From an uncultured Rickettsiales bacterium (GTDB lineage Bacteria > Pseudomonadota > Alphaproteobacteria > Rickettsiales > UBA1997): 16,229 nucleotides of DNA. The stretch is taken from positions 1-16,229 of the forward strand of contig CATOLK010000008.1 of assembly GCA_951801155.1 (NCBI GenBank). The letters are read 5' to 3'. This document shows, one piece after another, positions 1 through 7,559 of this stretch (its first letter is position 1; each line of letters begins with the position of its first letter). Made by a program: the position numbers and the translations under genes. The notes beneath the pieces were generated by a model, which did no database searches, was not told the origin of the DNA, and was given only the letters and a program-made list of their open reading frames with translations.

Positions 1-100
1 AAGAAAATCTAATCTGGAATGACGTAAATAAAGGAAATCAACAAAATAAACATAAGAATATTAAACATAGAAAAATATTTCAAAGGCTTTTTATATTATA
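1..100. repeat. Partial copy of the composite palindromic repeat (right half)
   Basis: The first ~37 bases are almost exactly the reverse complement of the left palindrome arm near 11438-11475; both contain the core CTGGAATGACGTAAATAAAG. The stretch at about 58-97 (attaaacat...aaaaatatttcaaagg) resembles the flank after the palindrome at 11522-11560. The element therefore continues leftwards outside the window and only its right arm and tail are seen. No coding potential is visible. Confidence 0.6.
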
Positions 101-150
101 GGATATAGAAAAATTATTAATATATTTTTTTGTGTTAAAGTAATTTATTT

Positions 151-214
151 CTGGATTCCAGATCAACAATTTCTAAGCAATAAATCGCTAAGAAATTGTA
201 CTCTGGAATGACAG
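151..214. repeat. Palindromic intergenic element (hairpin)
   Basis: Inner arms are ACAATTTCTAAGC (166-178) and GCTAAGAAATTGT (187-199), complementary except for one base and separated by an 8-base loop. Outer arms are CTGGATTCCAG (151-161) and TCTGGAATGACAG (about 202-214), with one or two mismatches. The right half is nearly the same as the right half of the next hairpin (to about 315), so both belong to one repeat family. Confidence 0.65.
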
Positions 215-228
215 GAGAGCTTTTATTA

Positions 229-334
229 TTGTTTATTCTTTTATTTTCCGTTATTTACGTTATTCCAAATTAGAATTTTTAAGCAATAAATCACTAAGAA
301 AATGTACTCTGGAATGACGTAAATAAAGGAAAAT
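229..334. repeat. Palindromic intergenic element (longer hairpin)
   Basis: The left arm ATTTTCCGTTATTTACGTTATTCCA (243-267) pairs with TGGAATGACGTAAATAAAGG and following bases (310-334) with only a few mismatches. The centre, AAGCAATAAATCACTAAGAAA, matches the loop region of the 151-214 hairpin. The bases before the left arm resemble the 'ttatttcttttattttcc' part of the copies near 4910 and 11430. It is non-coding. Confidence 0.65.
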
Positions 335-414
335 CAACAAAATAACAAAAATATAAATATAAAAACTAAGCAGTACTTTATATCAATACCCTCCCATACA
401 TCAACTAACATCAC

Positions 415-442
415 TTGATTTTTAAAAAAAATTCATTATACT
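415..442 (+). promoter_or_regulatory. Predicted sigma-70-type promoter for the Hsp20-like gene
   Basis: TTGATT (415-420) and TATACT (437-442) are separated by 16 bases and lie 28 bases before the ATG at 471. A second -10-like TATAAT overlaps at 442-447. No good Shine-Dalgarno sequence follows. In DNA this AT-rich such boxes arise easily by chance, so this is a moderate prediction. No heat-shock CIRCE-type repeat is seen here. Confidence 0.4.
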
Positions 443-470
443 ATAATTAGGTTTAATTTTCCATTTAATA

Positions 471-1124
471 ATGTTAAAAGAAAAACTAAAAGATTTAGAT
501 ATTTTATTTTACATAGTTATATCAATTTTGATAGCAATAGCTATTTTATTATTTGTACAAAATATTAGACTGAACAAAATAATAAAAAATATTTATTTTA
601 GTAATACTGTAGAACAAAAACAAGAAAGAAAATTTGCAAAGGAATACAATAAATTGTTAAATGATTATAAAAAAAAGCAATTAGAATTGACGAAATTAGA
701 GGAAATTATAAGAAAAAAAAATAGTATTTATAATGATTTTTTTGATATTGATTATCAAGATAGATTCTTTAAAAAATTTGAGAATATAACAAATAATAAC
801 CAAGAAAATAAAAAATTTTTTAAAAATCAAAGAAATAATTTTATTTATCATGCAAAATCAGAAGAAAATGAAAAGGAATTTATTGTGAAAGTAAAATTGC
901 CAAAAGTTTTTGATTTAAATGATGTAAAAATTGATTTGAAAGATAGAAATTTGATAATAAAGGTTGAAAAACAAACAGATGTAAGTAAAGAAAATAAAAA
1001 ATTTTATTCATATAATTCATTTTTTGAAAGTTTTTTAATTCCAGAAACTAAAGCAGAATTAAAGGATGTAAAAACAATTTTGAATAATAATGAATTAGTG
1101 GTTATTGTACCAATTCTAAAGTAA
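471..1124 (+). CDS. Membrane-anchored Hsp20/alpha-crystallin-like protein
   Basis: The 217-residue protein has three parts. A hydrophobic segment at about residues 11-30 should be a single membrane anchor. A Lys/Glu/Gln-rich, probably coiled-coil stretch covers about 45-85. A C-terminal domain at about 133-215 reads like an alpha-crystallin domain, with 'FIVKVKLPK', 'LIIKVEKQ', 'FFESFLIPETK' and the closing 'NNNELVVIVP', equivalent to the usual NGVL-I-VP strand. Small heat-shock proteins of this family hold unfolded proteins as ATP-independent chaperones and are normally soluble, so the anchor is unusual; it would keep the domain at the inner membrane, on either face. The ATG at 471 has no clear ribosome binding site. 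A hairpin follows 15 bases after the stop. The fold assignment is fairly good; the cellular role is inferred. Confidence 0.7.
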   Translation: MLKEKLKDLDILFYIVISILIAIAILLFVQNIRLNKIIKNIYFSNTVEQKQERKFAKEYNKLLNDYKKKQLELTKLEEIIRKKNSIYNDFFDIDYQDRFFKKFENITNNNQENKKFFKNQRNNFIYHAKSEENEKEFIVKVKLPKVFDLNDVKIDLKDRNLIIKVEKQTDVSKENKKFYSYNSFFESFLIPETKAELKDVKTILNNNELVVIVPILK

Positions 1125-1139
1125 ATTAATTTAATTATC

Positions 1140-1162
1140 CCACCTACTTTTGTAGGTGGTTT
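1140..1162 (+). terminator. Hairpin between the Hsp20-like gene and prfB
   Basis: CCACCTAC (1140-1147) and GTAGGTGG (1152-1159) form a perfect 8-bp, GC-rich stem with a TTTT loop, followed by TTTATAA. The stem is the strongest in this region, but the T-run is short. It lies only 22 bases before the prfB ATG, so it either ends the upstream transcript or acts in the prfB leader. Confidence 0.55.
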
Positions 1163-1181
1163 ATAAATAATATTAAAAAAT

Positions 1182-2283
1182 ATGTATATAGAAGAAAATA
1201 AGAGTTTAATAAAAAATTTAGAAAAAATTATATCTGATATTTGGAGGTGTCTTTGACGGAGAAAACCTTATAAGGCAATTAAATATTATTACAGAGCAAT
1301 CAAATGATCCGGATATTTGGAATGATAGAGAAAAAGCTGAAAATATTCTAAAAACTAAATCTAATGTAGAAAATTTGTTAAATAGATATAATGATTATAA
1401 AAATGATATAGAATCTTATAGAGAATTGTCAGAAATGGCTGAAAACGATGAAAAACTTAATAAGGAAATTAATGATAATTTGAAAAAATTGGAAAAAGAT
1501 ATAGATAAATTTGAAATTGAAACAATTTTTAAGGACGAAGATGATAAGAATGATTGTTTTTTGGAAATAAATACTGGTGTTGGAGGTACTGATGCTTGTG
1601 ATTTTTCAAATATGCTGTTAAATATGTATGTAAAATGGTGTAAAAATAATAATTTTCATGTAGAAATTATAAATTTACAAGATGGAGATGAGGCGGGAAT
1701 TACAAATGCTATTCTGCAGATAAAAGGGGTTAATGCTTTTGGTTGGTTAAAAAAGGAATCTGGAATTCATAGACTTGTTAGGATTTCGCCCTATAATGCT
1801 AATGGAAAAAGACAAACTAGTTTTTCTAGTGTATGGGTTTATCCTGTTTTTAATAATAAAATTAACATAGTAATAAATGAAAATGATTTAAAAATTGATA
1901 CCTATAGATCTTCTGGTGCTGGTGGTCAACATATAAATAAAACGGATTCTGCTGTTAGAATTACGCATTTACCTACGGGAATTGTTACACAATGCCAAAC
2001 ACAACGTTCTCAACATCAAAATAAAGAAGAAGCTATGCGATTATTAAAATCAAGACTTTATGAGTTGGAAAGACAAAAACAACAGGATGAAAAAGATAGG
2101 ATAAATAGTACAAAAACAAATAATGGGTGGGGTTATCAGGCAAGAAATTATGTTTTAAATCCATATCAATTGGTTAAAGATTTAAGAAGTGGTTATGAAG
2201 TTAATAATTTTGATAAAATGATGAATGGAGAATGTTTAACTGATTTTATTAGGGCAGAATTAATTAATAAAACTGTTATATAA
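1182..2283 (+). CDS. prfB: Peptide chain release factor 2 (programmed +1 frameshift)
   Basis: RF2 reads UGA and UAA stop codons on the ribosome and triggers peptide release. Translation from ATG 1182 gives 24 codons ending in CTT, then an in-frame TGA (1254-1256). Shifting +1 onto GAC (1255) opens the remaining 342 codons, giving 366 residues, the normal RF2 length. The second part contains 'TGVGGTDA', the stop-codon recognition tripeptide as SPY (about 202-204), and the catalytic GGQ (247-249) in 'SSGAGGQHINKT'. SPY instead of the E. coli SPF, and the 'NPYQLVKDLR' segment, are as I know them from alphaproteobacterial RF2. The start has no Shine-Dalgarno. Reading only the frame from 1375 would miss the N-terminal domain. 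Expression is autoregulated by the frameshift. Confidence 0.96.
1243..1257 (+). promoter_or_regulatory. RF2 programmed +1 frameshift site
   Basis: The site reads GGAGGTGTCTTTGAC. A Shine-Dalgarno-like GGAGGT sits two bases before the slippery CTT, followed by the TGA stop and C. Order and spacing match the classic bacterial prfB site (GGGGGT-AT-CTTTGAC). When RF2 is scarce the ribosome pauses at the poorly read TGAC and slips from CTT to TTT, continuing as RF2. The perfect GGAGG here contrasts with the nearly absent Shine-Dalgarno signals at most starts in this window. Confidence 0.95.
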
Positions 2284-2417
2284 AATTTTATTTGTGTTTT
2301 AGTCAATGATTATTTAAACTTTTTATTTATTTCTGTTTGGGGATTTTAATTTTAAATAAACAAATATAATAAATATAAAAAAATGAAAAGTGAACAGTGC
2401 TAATATTTATAAAAAAG

Positions 2418-2445
2418 TTGAATTAAAAAATTATTATAATATATT
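2418..2445 (+). promoter_or_regulatory. Possible promoter of trmL
   Basis: TTGAAT (2418-2423) and TATATT (2440-2445) are spaced by 16 bases and lie 26 bases before the preferred ATG at 2472. A TATAAT at 2435-2440 overlaps, but its spacing to the -35 is too short. Base composition makes chance matches likely. The rest of the prfB-trmL gap (2284-2417) holds nothing I can identify. Confidence 0.3.
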
Positions 2446-2471
2446 TACATAAAATATTTTTGTATATAAAT

Positions 2472-2918
2472 ATGAAAATTTTATTATATCAACCAGATAT
2501 AGCTGGAAATGTTGGAACAATTATTAGAATGTGTGCCTGTTTAGGATTAGAATTAAATATAGTTGAACCGTGTGGTTTTCCATTTGATGATGAAAGAGTT
2601 AAAAGATCATCAATGGGTTATTTTGAACGAGTTATTATAAAGAAGTACGATAGTTTTGAAAATTTTAAAAATGAAAATAAAAATTGTAGGATAGTGTTGT
2701 TAACTATAAAAACTGATAAAAAATATTGTGATTTTAAGTTTAAAGAAAATGATGTTTTGATGGTTGGTAGAGAGACTAATGGGGTGCCGGAAAATATACA
2801 TAATTCTGTAGATGAAAGAGTTGTTATACCCATGAAAAGTGGAACCAGATGTTTAAATGTAGCGGTAAGTTTGGCTATGGTGGTCGGTGAGGCCTTAAAA
2901 CAATGTAATTTATTTTAA
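2472..2918 (+). CDS. trmL: tRNA (cytidine/uridine(34)-2'-O)-methyltransferase, SPOUT family
   Basis: TrmL methylates the ribose of the wobble nucleotide 34 in certain tRNA-Leu species, using S-adenosylmethionine, in the cytoplasm. The 148-residue product has the SPOUT landmarks: 'GNVGTIIR' (about 12-19), 'VGRETNGVP' (98-106) and 'IPMKSGTRCLNVAVSLAM' (119-136), which form the knotted cofactor site. Length fits this single-domain family (about 150-160 residues). The ending 'LNVAVSLAMVVGEALKQ' resembles alphaproteobacterial rather than E. coli TrmL. I chose ATG 2472 because the family starts with 'MKI-LYQP'; the TTG at 2460 only adds four residues. There is no evident Shine-Dalgarno. It stands alone on the + strand, with the broken gene following after about 70 bases. 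Confidence 0.9.
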   Translation: MKILLYQPDIAGNVGTIIRMCACLGLELNIVEPCGFPFDDERVKRSSMGYFERVIIKKYDSFENFKNENKNCRIVLLTIKTDKKYCDFKFKENDVLMVGRETNGVPENIHNSVDERVVIPMKSGTRCLNVAVSLAMVVGEALKQCNLF

Positions 2919-2986
2919 TTTTTATTAATTGATTTTTATTAAGTTATTTCTATTATATATTCATAATTATAATTTTAGGAATAAAT

Positions 2987-4782
2987 ATAAGTATTGTAAA
3001 AACATCACTAGAAAGATTTCAAAAAGAATTGAATATTTTAGGGGTAAAAAATTTGGATATTAATAATATTACTGATGAAGATAAAAGTAAAATTTCAGAA
3101 TTAATTAAAAATCCAAAAAATAAAAAATTTAGAAAATATTTAAAGATATGTATTGCTAATAATAATGAATTACCAGAAGAATTTGTAAAATCTCTTTTTG
3201 ATTATTATAAAGAAATAAGAGGAAAAGCTGAAATTGCTAAAAAATATTTTAAAAAACTTGAAGAAAAAAAAGAAAAACAAAATGCTATACTTAGAGATAT
3301 AGAAAAAAAAGAATATTCTGCAAACAAATTCTCAGATAAAGATATATTTTCTATAAAATGTAAAGAAGGTAATTATGAAAAACTAGATGAGATAAAAGAA
3401 TTAAGAGGTAAAACAATAGTTATATATTATGATAAAATTTTAGATCAAATGGTAGCTCAACCGTTAGAATATTTTGAAAAAAAACCGAAAGAAGAAAAAA
3501 TTGAAATAATTGAACAAACTAACAACATTCATGTAGAAGGTCATAGATTTGGAAACTCTAAAGGTACAAGAAATTATTTAGATGATTTTCTTATGGAAGG
3601 AGATAAGAAAACTTTTGCAATTTTACCGGCAATTAAAGCAAATATATTTCAACCCAAAAAAACAGCAGAGAAAGAATGTTTAAAAATAGCTAAATTTATA
3701 GAAAATAGTTTAAATTTATATAAAGAAAATACTAATAAAGAATATAATAAAAGAATTGTGTTATCTGGAAATTCTATATCAAATTATACAGCGGTTAAGA
3801 TTGCTAATTATTTAAATGAGAATGGTTTTATTAAAAAAATAAAAACAGATTTAAGAATTAATCAACCAGCAGAAGGTGGTTTTGGGCCAGTTCAAGTTAA
3901 TGAATCAGATTTAGATATTAATAAAAATATTTTTGATAATTTAAGTTCTTTGATAGTTTCTAATGGAAAATTTGATAATTGGAATGGTTTTACTGCTTTT
4001 CATAAAAAGGATATTTTTTTAAATTAACAAAAAAAATTTATGAAATGTGCAAAAAAGAATTTGACGAAAATAATGTTAATATTGAAGGTGCTGTTAATAT
4101 ATTTAAATTAGATGGAAAAACTTTGGATAAACCAATAAATTTGACGGTTGAAGATGGTAAAGAAGTAACTTATAAAAATGCTATAGAACAATCAAGTATA
4201 GAAGAACAGGAAATCTATTATGAAAAATTTCCTGAAGAATTTAAATTATATTTTAATTTTGCTAACGATACTAAAGGAAAAATTAATAAAGTACCTGAAA
4301 AAAATTTTATTGATTTTAGTGTAATAGATGAAAATGGAAAAAAAATAATAGCAAGTTATTCTTTAATTGAAAACAAAATTGATAAAATAAAAATTGTAGA
4401 AAATAATAAAGAAATAGAGATTAAAAACAAAAATATAGATAATAATCATGAATGTATAGTATATTTAAAACATGATAATAAATTTGATTATCTAAATTTA
4501 AAAAAAGAAAACGATCAAATAAATGTTGATATTTTAATATCAGGTAAACAAAAATCTAATTTAAAATTAAAAATTAATAAAAATGGTGAAATAAATTTTG
4601 AAAACTAAGAAGAAAAAAACAAAGTACAACATTTTATAGAAATAGATTTATTAAAAAATATTTTATCAAAGGATTCAATTAAACTATCAAAACAAGAACA
4701 GAATAAACTTTTGAATGACACTAATAGTCTAGATAGTGCTTTGAATGCTTTTTGTCAAGAAAACCAAAGAATACTTGGTTAA
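2987..4782 (+). pseudogene. Broken gene of about 600 codons, function unrecognised
   Basis: Three coding stretches join into one product of about 598 codons. Part 1 runs to a stop at 4025-4027; no ATG or GTG starts it, but ATA at 2987 sits six bases after AGGA, as if ATG had become ATA. Part 2 (from about 4018, +1 frame) joins part 1 if the T7 run near 4014-4020 had one more T, giving '...DIFFKLTKKIYEMCKKEF'. Part 3 follows the TAA at 4606-4608 in the same frame and ends at 4780-4782. The protein is rich in Lys, Asn and Glu, without a clear signal peptide or membrane segment in what is visible. Part 1 has a helical charged N-terminus (to about residue 110) and later 'RIVLSGNSISNYTA', which looks like a hydrolase nucleophile elbow (G-x-S-x-S); this is only a resemblance. 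If 3029 (TTG) and 4045 (ATG) were used as starts, two shorter proteins of 332 and 187 residues could be made. Confidence 0.65.
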
Positions 4783-4813
4783 ATCTGAACTTACGATACT
4801 TATTTATATAATG

Positions 4814-4946
4814 GACTTCTTGCATAAAACTATTTTTATTTTCTACATATATTTAATAATTTTATTTTTTAATAATTTTTATTTTTATATCTTTTTTTTA
4901 TTAGATTTGTTATTTCTTTTATTTTCCATTATTTACATAATTCAAT
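4814..4946. repeat. Composite AT-rich repeat, copy A
   Basis: This stretch, starting GGACTTCTTGCATAAAAC, aligns over its whole length with 11323-11458 with only scattered differences, and with 16155-16229. It ends in 'ttatttacataattcaata', a decayed version of the CATTCCAG palindrome arm in the other copies, so the palindrome is missing here. An apparent 67-codon reading frame through it is only T-rich repeat DNA. It lies between the broken gene and the truncated remnant after aroC. Confidence 0.75.
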
Positions 4947-5020
4947 AATAATTTATTAAACTCTTTTATCACTATATCTTCATAAGATCCTGTTGGATAT
5001 AAAAACAATATTTTATTCAT
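4919..5020 (-). pseudogene. Truncated gene remnant coupled to the end of aroC
   Basis: ATG (5020-5018) overlaps the aroC stop by eight bases, an arrangement typical of translational coupling. The frame reads 'MNKILFLYPTGSYEDIVIK...' and stops at 4919 after 33 codons. The first ~24 codons look like a genuine protein N-terminus; the last ones lie inside repeat copy A. I read it as the 5' end of a former operon gene whose remainder was lost when the repeat arrived or by deletion beside it. The family is not recognised. A functional small peptide is possible but less likely. Confidence 0.5.
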
Positions 5021-6095
5021 TTTTTCTCGCTTTATTTATCAAATAAAAATCAATTAAAGTTAACCAAGCCATAGCCTCCACAACCGGAACAGCCCTTGGT
5101 AAAACACAAGGATCATGTCTGCCATTAGGGATATATTTAACATTTTTGCCATAAATATCAATTGTATTTTGTTCTTTAAAAATTGTTGCAGTTGGTTTAA
5201 AAACTACTCTAAAATTAATTTCTTCACCGTTTGAAATTCCACCCTGGATTCCACCGGAATGATTAGTTTTTGTATGAATTATTCCATTTTCATTTATAAA
5301 TTCATCATTAAAAGTTGAACCGGTATAATTTATAGAATCGAAACCATCACCTATTTCAAACCCTTTTACTGCATTTATACTTAACATTGCAGCACCCAAT
5401 CTTGATGATAATTTATTAAAAACAGGCTCACCAAGCCCTACTGGACAATTTTTTATAAAACATTGAACAATTCCACCAATAGAATCTCCATTAGATTTAA
5501 TATTTTCGACTAACTCTATCATTTGCTTAGCTTTTTCTATATTTGGGCATCTAATTATATTTGATTCTATTATATTTTTATCTATTTCATTGAAATTATT
5601 AAAATTTACCTTAATATTTGAAATTTGTTGAACAAAAGCTATTAAATCTATACCTTTACTTTTTAAAAATTTTTTTGCTATAGCACCAGCAGCAACTCTG
5701 CAAGCCGTTTCCCTAGCAGAAGATCGTCCTCCACCTCTATAATCCCTTATACCATATTTTTTAAAATAAGTATAATCTGCATGAGAAGGTCTAAAAATAT
5801 CTTTTATACTTGAATAATCTGCTGATTTATGATCTTTATTCATAATAATTAGCATAATTGGTGTTCCGGTGGTTTTTCCTTCAAAAACACCGGACATAAT
5901 TTTTACGATATCGTCTTCTTTTCTTTGGGTAGTTATAGAGCTTTGTCCTGGTTTTCTTTTATCTAATTCTCTTTGTATATCTTCTTCGTTAATTTCAATA
6001 TTTGACGGACAACCAGTAATGATACAGCCTATTGCTTCGCCGTGCGATTCTCCAAAAGTTGTAATTTTGAATAATTCTCCGAATGTGTCTCCCAT
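5013..6095 (-). CDS. aroC: Chorismate synthase
   Basis: AroC makes chorismate from 5-enolpyruvylshikimate-3-phosphate by eliminating phosphate with reduced FMN; this is the last common step of aromatic amino acid, folate and quinone synthesis. All signatures are present: 'GESHGEAIGC' (about 15-24), 'FRPSHADYTY' (101-110), 'GGGRSSARETACRVAAGAIA' (121-140), 'GGIQGGISNGE' and 'RHDPCVLPRAVPVVEAM' near the end. Starting at ATG 6095 gives 360 residues, the usual length; an upstream TTG (6128) would add 11 residues absent from the family. The start has no Shine-Dalgarno. It is the last intact gene of the minus-strand operon, 43 bases after mlaC. Keeping it implies that the organism still makes chorismate, if the rest of the shikimate pathway lies elsewhere. 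Confidence 0.96.
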   Translation of the reverse strand: MGDTFGELFKITTFGESHGEAIGCIITGCPSNIEINEEDIQRELDKRKPGQSSITTQRKEDDIVKIMSGVFEGKTTGTPIMLIIMNKDHKSADYSSIKDIFRPSHADYTYFKKYGIRDYRGGGRSSARETACRVAAGAIAKKFLKSKGIDLIAFVQQISNIKVNFNNFNEIDKNIIESNIIRCPNIEKAKQMIELVENIKSNGDSIGGIVQCFIKNCPVGLGEPVFNKLSSRLGAAMLSINAVKGFEIGDGFDSINYTGSTFNDEFINENGIIHTKTNHSGGIQGGISNGEEINFRVVFKPTATIFKEQNTIDIYGKNVKYIPNGRHDPCVLPRAVPVVEAMAWLTLIDFYLINKARKNE

Positions 6096-6138
6096 TGTTT
6101 TTAAATATGATATTATTAATATATTCAAAAAGTTTTAA

Positions 6139-6720
6139 TTAAATATTTTCCTTTTTTAATTTTTCCATAAATTCATCAAATTTACCATTAGAAATTATAG
6201 ATTCAATCTCCATTCTTTGATTAGATATAAAACTTATTCCTTCAGTTATAATATCTGTTATATAATATATATTATTTTTTTTAGTTATTCTAAAAGTATT
6301 ATTTACACTTTTATCCTGCAATTTTATTTCAGTATCAACCATAAATAAATTTTCCTTCTTTTTTTCTATTTTTAGAATTTTATAATTTTCTTTTTTATAA
6401 CTATCAAGAAATGATATATAATTTTTTATCAAACTTTTTGAATAATATTTTATAAAATCTTTTTTAGTATTTTCATCAAAACTATTTCTATTTTTACCTA
6501 AAATAAAATTACCAATCCAATTTAAATCTAAAATTTTATTAGCTAAATCATATGTTGCATCTTCTTTCTCTTTTTTAGTTTTTAATTTAGATATTTTTTC
6601 AAATTCAGCAGAAAAATTCTCAATAAAATTTTCTATTTCTGAATTTTCTGTTGCTTTTGCGTTATTTATTAGTAATATAAAACTAAATAAAATTAAAATT
6701 AAATATTTTAAATTTTTCAT
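6139..6720 (-). CDS. mlaC: MlaC/Ttg2D-like periplasmic phospholipid-binding protein
   Basis: The 193-residue protein starts with a signal peptide (Lys-Asn-Leu-Lys, hydrophobic stretch 6-18, probable cleavage after 'NNAKA', residue ~23). The rest matches the MlaC family in layout: a 'DLNWIGNFILGKN' segment (family D--W-A-FVLGR), 'FIKYYSKSLIKNY', and the late 'VTDIITEGISFISNQRMEIESII'-type strand and helix. MlaC carries single phospholipids through the periplasm between the outer-membrane MlaA complex and the inner-membrane MlaFEDB ABC transporter. Those transporter genes are not in the window. The start is two bases after the mlaA stop, with GGAGA inside the mlaA end as ribosome binding site, so the two are coupled. 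Direction of transport cannot be told from sequence. Confidence 0.88.
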   Translation of the reverse strand: MKNLKYLILILFSFILLINNAKATENSEIENFIENFSAEFEKISKLKTKKEKEDATYDLANKILDLNWIGNFILGKNRNSFDENTKKDFIKYYSKSLIKNYISFLDSYKKENYKILKIEKKKENLFMVDTEIKLQDKSVNNTFRITKKNNIYYITDIITEGISFISNQRMEIESIISNGKFDEFMEKLKKENI

Positions 6721-6722
6721 CT

Positions 6723-7559
6723 TTATCTCCTTTTTTGTTTATAAATTAAATTTTGTAGGTAACTTTCTCTTAAGAAAATATAAGGATCAAAACTTTTTTT
6801 CAAGAATTGATTATTTAAATCTACGGCAGTTTCTAATTCTGACTCATATTTACCAATATATTGCGGAATTTTTAAACGATCCGGTGTTAAACTTTTATTA
6901 TCTTTAACTTTAAGTAAATTCCAATTTAATGGGTTTACAAAAAAATCTGCTGCCATTCCTATGCCTTCCCTTGTAGTTGTGGGACCCAAAAACGGCAACA
7001 TTATATAAAAACCATTCTTAATACCATAAAAACACATAGTATCACCAAAAGTTCTTTTTTCTCTATAAAAACCAAAATATTTTGCAGGATTAAAAAGACC
7101 AAAAATACCCACTGTTGTATTGGTTGCAAAAGTTGCTATAGTTTTTACAGAATTTATAATATCAAATTCTAAAATTGAGTTTATTAATATCATAGGATCT
7201 GAAAATCTATCGCCAAAATTTGCAAATCTTTCTCTAAAAAAATCAGAAAATATAAACCTAAATCCATTTATTGTCGGTTCACCTACATTATTTAGTAAAT
7301 AAATGTTAAAATCAAACATTTTTCTATTTAATTTTTCAAATGGATCACCAATTTTTTCTGTATTTTTATCGTTTATATCGTAGTCACTATATTCATCATA
7401 TTCATCATATTCATTATAATCCTCAATAGCCTCTTGTTCATTGAGTAAAATATTTTTATCTTTAGCAAAAATAAAATTTATGTTGCCTGTTAATATAAAA
7501 AATAGCAATATAAATATTATTTTAAATTGCAATTTTATATATTTCGTTTTCAATTTCAT
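6723..7559 (-). CDS. mlaA: MlaA/VacJ-family outer-membrane lipid-asymmetry protein
   Basis: MlaA sits in the outer membrane, removes phospholipids from its outer leaflet and passes them to MlaC. Residues 1-32 are a long signal-like sequence; an acidic Asp/Glu/Tyr-rich stretch follows (about 45-64, 'EYDEYDEYSDYD'), and the MlaA domain covers about 72-270 with 'DPFEKLNRKMFDFN', 'TFGDTMCFYGIKNGFYIMLP', 'FLGPTTTREG' and the closing 'SFDPYIFLRESYLQNLI'. There is no Cys after the signal sequence, so unlike E. coli MlaA this is not a lipoprotein. The ATG at 7559 overlaps the preceding gene by 38 bases; a TTG at 7532 would cut the overlap to 11 bases and still keep a signal peptide. No Shine-Dalgarno is seen, so translation probably depends on the gene before it. 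Confidence 0.9.
   Translation of the reverse strand: MKLKTKYIKLQFKIIFILLFFILTGNINFIFAKDKNILLNEQEAIEDYNEYDEYDEYSDYDINDKNTEKIGDPFEKLNRKMFDFNIYLLNNVGEPTINGFRFIFSDFFRERFANFGDRFSDPMILINSILEFDIINSVKTIATFATNTTVGIFGLFNPAKYFGFYREKRTFGDTMCFYGIKNGFYIMLPFLGPTTTREGIGMAADFFVNPLNWNLLKVKDNKSLTPDRLKIPQYIGKYESELETAVDLNNQFLKKSFDPYIFLRESYLQNLIYKQKRR

Noticed and set aside
151..334. CRISPR-like array from repeated hairpins
   Set aside because: The units differ in length, are not regularly spaced, have no unique spacers and no cas genes are nearby.
1182..1256. prfB as a pseudogene or UGA recoded as tryptophan
   Set aside because: The TGA sits exactly in the conserved RF2 frameshift context, RF2 is present and full length after the shift, and hisS uses TGA as its natural stop.
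2618..2833. A 71-codon minus-strand frame inside trmL
   Set aside because: It is the antisense shadow of a strongly recognised gene, with no start signal or family resemblance.
4745..4948. A 67-codon hydrophobic reading frame on the + strand
   Set aside because: It runs through repeat copy A; the Phe/Ile/Leu-rich translation comes from T-rich repeat DNA, and the real frame of the broken gene ends at 4782.
5869..6138. An 89-codon + strand frame at the aroC start
   Set aside because: It is the antisense shadow of the conserved aroC N-terminal motifs.
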